Translations under genes and position numbers: made by a program | The notes under the pieces: generated by a model | Told to the model about the DNA's origin: nothing | Database searches by the model: none | The model's input: the letters and a program-made list of their open reading frames with translations, nothing else | DNA from: Archangium lansingense | GTDB lineage: Bacteria; Myxococcota; Myxococcia; Myxococcales; Myxococcaceae | NCBI RefSeq assembly: GCF_026626635.1 | Contig: NZ_JAPNKA010000001.1 | Location: 9,780,501 to 9,844,500 of the forward strand | DNA: 64,000 nt | Direction of reading: 5' to 3' | Part shown: in pieces, positions 59,726 through 64,000 of the stretch | Layout: each line of letters begins with the position of its first letter | How positions within the stretch are numbered: the stretch's first letter is position 1

Positions 59726-61789
59726 TCAGATGTTGATGCGGGAGCTGATCGTCCTGACGTCCAGGCCCAGCGCGGCGAACTCGGCGGCACGAGCGCGGAG
59801 CAGCTCCACGAGCCGCGGATGCAAGTCGTCCTCTTCGTTGTTCAGGATGAAGCCGTAGTTGGTCTTGGACAGCATCCAGGAGATCCACAGCATCTCCGTG
59901 GCCTCGTCCGGCGGTGGGGCAACGTCTGGGTCGTCCTCAGCCACCAGCACCCCACCCTTCCCCCAGCGCAGCCCCAGGCTCGAGTACAGGACCTCGCCAG
60001 CGTCTTCCCACTGAAGGTTGTTGGCCCAGGCGTGCCGGAAGGTCGCGAAGAAGATGACGTAACGGCAGAGCTGCTTGAGCGCGTCCAACTCGCCGGGCTG
60101 GGGCACGTCCGTATGAGTCACCGCACTGACGGCCCGAGGGGGCGGCTCGGCGACCTTCGCGTCCAGCTCCATGCGCTCGGAGCGCACGAACCATGGAGCC
60201 TCCTTTCCCGCCACCCGCGCCCGCAGATAGCGGCACACGAAGGCCGGTGCCGAGTGGGCCACGAGCTCGTCCGAGAAGCGCCGCACCTCCCGCCATTCGG
60301 CCTCCACCGCGCTGCCATGCTCGGCGAAGAAGGCGTCCACGTGCTCCCCGAGCAGCTTCCAGAACAGCTGCGCAGCATGAGCGTAGCGATGCGCCTCGCA
60401 CACAGGCGCCGCGGGCGCGAAGCCCTTCCAGTCGTAGCTGCCCATCAGGTGCTGTAGCCGCGTTTCCACACTCCGCTCGGTCAACGCACTGGCGCGGGTG
60501 ATGTAGCCATTCGGTCCGACCAGGAAGCTGCTGGCCGAGTGATTGATCAGCACCACTTCTCGCAGGTGAGGCAGGAGCAACCAGCGGAGAGGGTTGCGCC
60601 GCAGGTTGCGGTGCGCGGCGATGGAGTACTGCTCAACGTTGAGGTGGCACTGCCCGAGGTGATTGCCCAGCTCGGTGTCCAGCGTCGCACTCACCCGAGC
60701 CATGCGCTTGGCGGCCTCCCAAAGGGCGCCATCCGCCGGCGTGAAGGTCCGGCGTGTGACCGGCGAGCCGGGCGCCATCGCTCCCGGCTCCCGCAGCCCC
60801 AGGATGATGCGCACAGGCAGTATCCGGCCATCCACCAGCCGCAGCCGCACGTCGACATCGGGCAGACAGCGAAGGCCATCCTGCTCGTAGGCGTTCCAGG
60901 GGAAATAGAGCCGGAAGGCCGTGGCATCGCCAGGCACTTCGGGATCTCGATCCATGACCGTCGCGAACATGCCGTTGAGCAGCCGCTCGCCAAAGAAGGC
61001 ATCGCTGCGGGAGGAGCCCGGTGACTCCCGCTCCATGCGGACGGTCATCGTCTCGGGGTAGTCGGCCTGCACCGAGGCCACGCTGGGGGCCTGACCGAGA
61101 CGGATCTGCAGCAGATGCCGGCGCTTGACGAGCTCGATGGGCGCCACCGCCTTCAGCATCGCCATGGAACGCCCCGGGGCGTAGGCCGTTGGCGGGGTGC
61201 CCTCCTCGGTGACAAGCAACCGCGCCAAGGGCGTTGACGGATCGTATTCCCAGTAGGGCAGCCGGAGGGTGCCGAAGTCGTAGTGCAGCCCGCCGTGATC
61301 GTCGGGGCCACGTTGCGAGCCAATGCGCCGCCAGGACTCCACCACCCGCCCGTCCTTGCGAAAGGTGTGCTGGGGCTCGAAGAAGCGAAGCTCCAGGTCC
61401 GGCAGATCTCCCACACCCGCGTCGGCGGGATCGTAGCGGATGGTGAAGGACCCATCACTGTCCGTGAAGCCCTCGCCCAGGAAGTCGTCCGGAGCACCCG
61501 GATCCCGATCCCATAGCTCGACCTTGAGGTGGTGCAGCGGAATGGGGCCCTGAGGACCGTCCTGCTCGAAGATGAGCCGTCCGGTGGCGACGGCGGGCAG
61601 CGTTGCGGGGTCGCGCCTGGCCCGGGGCGCACGAACACGCGAGGCCAGCTCGCGGCTGACGGCGGCGCGCTCGTCGGGGCCTAGACTCGAGTACCACCTG
61701 GCCAGCTCCGCGGGCTCGAGAAGCTCTGGCTCGGCATCCCGAGCAGCGAGGCCCATGGCCGACATCAAGCGGCGCAGCGTGGTACGCAT
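59726..61789 (-). CDS. Divergent lipoxygenase-family protein lacking one iron-ligand His
   Basis: A 687-residue protein. Residues ~65-130 form a transthyretin/carboxypeptidase-regulatory-like domain (GRLIFEQDGPQGPIPLHHLK), in place of the usual PLAT. The C-terminal half is a lipoxygenase catalytic fold: GNHLGQCHLNVEQYSIAAHR, LRWLLLPHLREVVLINHSA, TFRHAWANNLQWEDAG and the terminal ISSRINI. Aligned with the adjacent classical enzyme, ligands His377, His586, Asn590 and terminal Ile687 are retained. The first ligand His is Thr372 and the HP motif lacks its His. It may be inactive, use another metal site, or act differently on fatty acids. Divergent from lipoxygenase 2. Confidence 0.85.
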   Translation of the reverse strand: MRTTLRRLMSAMGLAARDAEPELLEPAELARWYSSLGPDERAAVSRELASRVRAPRARRDPATLPAVATGRLIFEQDGPQGPIPLHHLKVELWDRDPGAPDDFLGEGFTDSDGSFTIRYDPADAGVGDLPDLELRFFEPQHTFRKDGRVVESWRRIGSQRGPDDHGGLHYDFGTLRLPYWEYDPSTPLARLLVTEEGTPPTAYAPGRSMAMLKAVAPIELVKRRHLLQIRLGQAPSVASVQADYPETMTVRMERESPGSSRSDAFFGERLLNGMFATVMDRDPEVPGDATAFRLYFPWNAYEQDGLRCLPDVDVRLRLVDGRILPVRIILGLREPGAMAPGSPVTRRTFTPADGALWEAAKRMARVSATLDTELGNHLGQCHLNVEQYSIAAHRNLRRNPLRWLLLPHLREVVLINHSASSFLVGPNGYITRASALTERSVETRLQHLMGSYDWKGFAPAAPVCEAHRYAHAAQLFWKLLGEHVDAFFAEHGSAVEAEWREVRRFSDELVAHSAPAFVCRYLRARVAGKEAPWFVRSERMELDAKVAEPPPRAVSAVTHTDVPQPGELDALKQLCRYVIFFATFRHAWANNLQWEDAGEVLYSSLGLRWGKGGVLVAEDDPDVAPPPDEATEMLWISWMLSKTNYGFILNNEEDDLHPRLVELLRARAAEFAALGLDVRTISSRINI

Positions 61790-62013
61790 CTCCCCAGCTC
61801 CCGGCAGAGCGCCTCGAAACCGCTGTCACTGAAGGTGCAAGGGGGGGTGGCGCTCATGCCACGGGCAAGGTACCAAAGAGCGGAGACGCTCCGGAACCAG
61901 GCGGTGATTCTTCGAAATTGAGAGGATCCTGCCACGGAGTTGCGGCGAGCGGCTGGCTTGTCGCATGCCGATCAGCCGTCCTACGGTAGGAAGCATTCAG
62001 CACAGAGGATTCA

Positions 62014-64000
62014 ATGAGCGTCGAGTACAAGATCACGATCCGCACGAGCGACCGGCTCGGAGCGGGAACGGATGGTGAGATCAGCGTCGTCCTGATCGGC
62101 ACGCACGGTGAGAGCGAGCAGCACAAGCTGGACAAGCGCTTCCACAACGACTTCGAGGCCGGGTCGGTGGACACCTTCGAGCTCGTGACCCAGGAGCTCG
62201 GCGAGCTGCTCGCGCTCCGCTTCACCAATACCAAGGGCCTCACGGCCGACTGGCTCCTCGATTCCGCCGAGATCACCTCCGGGGAGAAGAGCTGGTACTT
62301 CCCCCACTTCCGCTGGGTCCTGAGCAACTCGACGGCCGAGGTCCTCGTGGGCACGGCGCGGCTCCCGCAGCACGTGCAGCACGAACGGGAGATGCTCGCC
62401 CGCCGCGCGCAGCTCGAGAACCGCCGGCAGATGTACCCCTGGCGCCCCGCCGAGGCGACCGCCGGCCTGCCCGGCACGCTCGACATCAGCGAGCAGCAGC
62501 CGCTCCCGAAGGACGAGCTCTACCGGGGCCTGACGGAAGGAAGCTACACGGCCGTCATCGCCAAGACGATCACCACGCTCAAGCTGCACATGCCCGTGCT
62601 GACCAACGCCTGGAATGGGCTGGTGGACACCCTCAACCTCTTCAAGCACTTGGAGATCCCCAAGCTCGCCCAGCGCTGGCAGGACGACTACGAGTTCGCG
62701 CGCCAGGCCGTCCAGGGAGTCAACCCGGTCCACATCAAGCTCATCACCGCCCTGCCGGACGGGATGCCGCTCACGGACGGAGACGTCCGCGGACTCCTCT
62801 CGCCGGGCAGCTCGCTGGCCCAGACGCTCGCGGCGAAGCGGGTCTTCCTGCTCGACTTCGAGATCCTCGAAGACATCCCGATGTTCCGGAAGGTCGACGA
62901 GGAGGGCGTCGAGGAGCGGCGCTGGGCGCCCGCGGCCCGGGGCCTCCTGTACCTCGACGACACCCGCCAGCTCCGGCCGATTGCGATCCAGCTCGGCCGC
63001 GACCCCGCGCAGGCTCCGGTGTTCACCCCGAATGACTCCGAGTACGACTGGCTCGCCGCGAAGATCTACCTGCGCTGCAGCGAGGGCAACACCCACCAGA
63101 TGGTCACGCACGCGATCCGGACGCACTTCGTGGTGGAGCCGTTCGTCATGGCGACGATGCGCAACCTCCCGGATCCGCACCCCGTCTACAAGCTGCTGCG
63201 CCGCCACTTCCGGTACACCCTCGCCATCAACGATGGGGCGCGCAAGGGCCTGCTCGACAAGGGCGGCGTGTTCGACGATTTCATCGCCACCGGCGGCCCC
63301 GACCAGGGTCACATCAAGCTGGGCCAGAAGGGCTACCTCCGCTGGAAGCTGGCGGACAACAAGCCCCGACTGGACTTCGAGCGCCGCGGCGTCCTCGACC
63401 CGGCGATCCTTCCCTACTACCCCTACCGGGATGACGCGCTGCCGCTGTGGGATGCCATCGAGGAGTACGTCGGCGGCGTGCTCGGTCACTTCTACAAGTC
63501 CGACGCTGATCTCGTGGCTGACGCCGAGATGCAGGCGTGGTGGGCCGACCTCACCGAGCGGGGACTGCCCGCCGACAAGCTGCCCTGCACGCAACTGACG
63601 CGCGTCGCGGATCTCGTGGACATCCTCACCACCGTCATCTTCTCGGGCAGCGTCCAGCACGCCGCGGTGAACTACCTCCAGTACGAGCACTACGCCTTCG
63701 TGCCGAACGCGCCGCTGTGCATGCGCAGGGAGCCGCCCAGGAAGAAGGGAGTGCTCGGCCCTGACGACATCGTCGAGATGATCCCCACCAAATCCCAGAC
63801 GATGTGGCAGGTCGCCATCGGACGGGCGCTCGCCAGCTTCGGCGATGACGAGGAGTACCTGCTCCACGAGGGCGGGTGGCGCGAGGAGTACTTCAAGGAG
63901 CCCGGGCTGGCCGCGCTCCAGCAGCGGTTCCAGGAGAGGTTGCGCACCCAGCTCGACGCGGTGAAGGCCCGCAACGCGAAGAGCGAGGTGCCCTACACCG
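62014..64000 (+). CDS. PLAT-domain lipoxygenase (3' end outside window)
   Basis: The frame from ATG 62014 is open to the window end (662 codons). A PLAT beta-sandwich (~3-120: EYKITIRTSDRLGAGTDGEI ... NDFEAGSVDTFELVTQELGE) is followed by the lipoxygenase domain: WLAAKIYLRCSEGN, then iron ligands His361 and His366 (THQMVTHAIRTHF), RNLPDPHPVYKLLRRHFRYT, and His549/Asn553 in SVQHAAVNYLQYEHYAFVPN. The final EVPYT is the beginning of the terminal ligand segment, so ~15-20 residues with the C-terminal Ile lie outside. It should dioxygenate polyunsaturated fatty acids to hydroperoxides. There is no signal peptide, so probably cytoplasmic. Confidence 0.93.
   Translation, partial: MSVEYKITIRTSDRLGAGTDGEISVVLIGTHGESEQHKLDKRFHNDFEAGSVDTFELVTQELGELLALRFTNTKGLTADWLLDSAEITSGEKSWYFPHFRWVLSNSTAEVLVGTARLPQHVQHEREMLARRAQLENRRQMYPWRPAEATAGLPGTLDISEQQPLPKDELYRGLTEGSYTAVIAKTITTLKLHMPVLTNAWNGLVDTLNLFKHLEIPKLAQRWQDDYEFARQAVQGVNPVHIKLITALPDGMPLTDGDVRGLLSPGSSLAQTLAAKRVFLLDFEILEDIPMFRKVDEEGVEERRWAPAARGLLYLDDTRQLRPIAIQLGRDPAQAPVFTPNDSEYDWLAAKIYLRCSEGNTHQMVTHAIRTHFVVEPFVMATMRNLPDPHPVYKLLRRHFRYTLAINDGARKGLLDKGGVFDDFIATGGPDQGHIKLGQKGYLRWKLADNKPRLDFERRGVLDPAILPYYPYRDDALPLWDAIEEYVGGVLGHFYKSDADLVADAEMQAWWADLTERGLPADKLPCTQLTRVADLVDILTTVIFSGSVQHAAVNYLQYEHYAFVPNAPLCMRREPPRKKGVLGPDDIVEMIPTKSQTMWQVAIGRALASFGDDEEYLLHEGGWREEYFKEPGLAALQQRFQERLRTQLDAVKARNAKSEVPYT

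Noticed and set aside
62011-63867. A long minus-strand open frame of 618 codons
   Set aside because: It lies exactly antisense to the PLAT-lipoxygenase gene. Its Val/Arg/Glu-heavy composition is a mirror of GC-rich codons and shows no family motif.

Overview
The window is GC-rich, densely coded DNA that looks chromosomal and myxobacterial (Cystobacterineae, probably an Archangium/Cystobacter relative). This is inferred from Myxococcus-type paralogue families (a DUF2381 remnant, a SitA-like lipoprotein), the abundance of enhancer-dependent regulators and lipoproteins, RCC1, LamG and ELWxxDGT repeat proteins, and two lipoxygenases. No rRNA, CRISPR array or intact insertion sequence was seen. 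Two tRNA genes are present.

Layout. 1-8.5 kb: end of a GGDEF-like gene, then on the minus strand an M23 peptidase, a PP2C phosphatase, recN and a SWIM/SNF2 helicase with a one-base frameshift. 7.9-12.4 kb: a 2-hydroxyacid dehydrogenase that has lost its NAD-binding core, apt, then a translationally coupled TetR, AmpG-like transporter, coaD and metallo-beta-lactamase-fold operon behind a perfect palindrome. 12.5-25.7 kb: 5'-nucleotidase lipoprotein, GAPN-like aldehyde dehydrogenase, YdcF-like protein, NAD kinase, RarA ATPase, a histidine kinase/NtrC-type regulator pair behind a sigma-54 promoter, a diguanylate cyclase, and a small glycan/lipid group (GT2, YdjC-like deacetylase, methyltransferase, PIG-V-like transferase). 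27-35 kb: CocE/NonD hydrolase, the fadJ-fadI operon with a 16-bp palindrome upstream, a two-gene nuclease-like module and hemE.

35-46 kb is the accessory zone. tRNA-Val and tRNA-Asp share a promoter. A decayed tyrosine integrase runs into the 3' end of tRNA-Asp, followed by a truncated DUF2381 gene, a lipoprotein with an HNH/WHH-like C-terminus, an SMI1/KNR4 immunity-like gene, a broken second copy of that immunity gene, and an unknown CxxC protein. This resembles a SitA/SitI-type toxin-immunity cassette of the kind delivered by outer-membrane exchange. Next come a 14-unit RCC1 lipoprotein, a metallopeptidase relic, a tandem-LamG protein, a MarR/VOC pair and a frameshifted ELWxxDGT protein.

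46-64 kb: lipoprotein, EEP-fold hydrolase, then a cluster that looks self-contained: a two-component system with a beta-propeller sensor kinase, divergent from DoxX-like, isochorismatase-family, amidohydrolase, MFS and two XapX genes. It is followed by a self-regulated TetR/saccharopine-dehydrogenase-like operon, a secreted glycoside hydrolase and two divergent lipoxygenases. One lipoxygenase is a classical PLAT enzyme cut by the window edge. The other is divergent and lacks one iron-ligand histidine.

Several genes (SNF2, LamG, ELWxxDGT, the 44.5-kb fragment) are each restored by adding a single base, mostly in a G/C run. These frameshifts may be sequencing errors rather than real pseudogenes. 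The integrase, DUF2381, immunity-copy, dehydrogenase and metallopeptidase remnants are truncations or deletions that such errors cannot explain.
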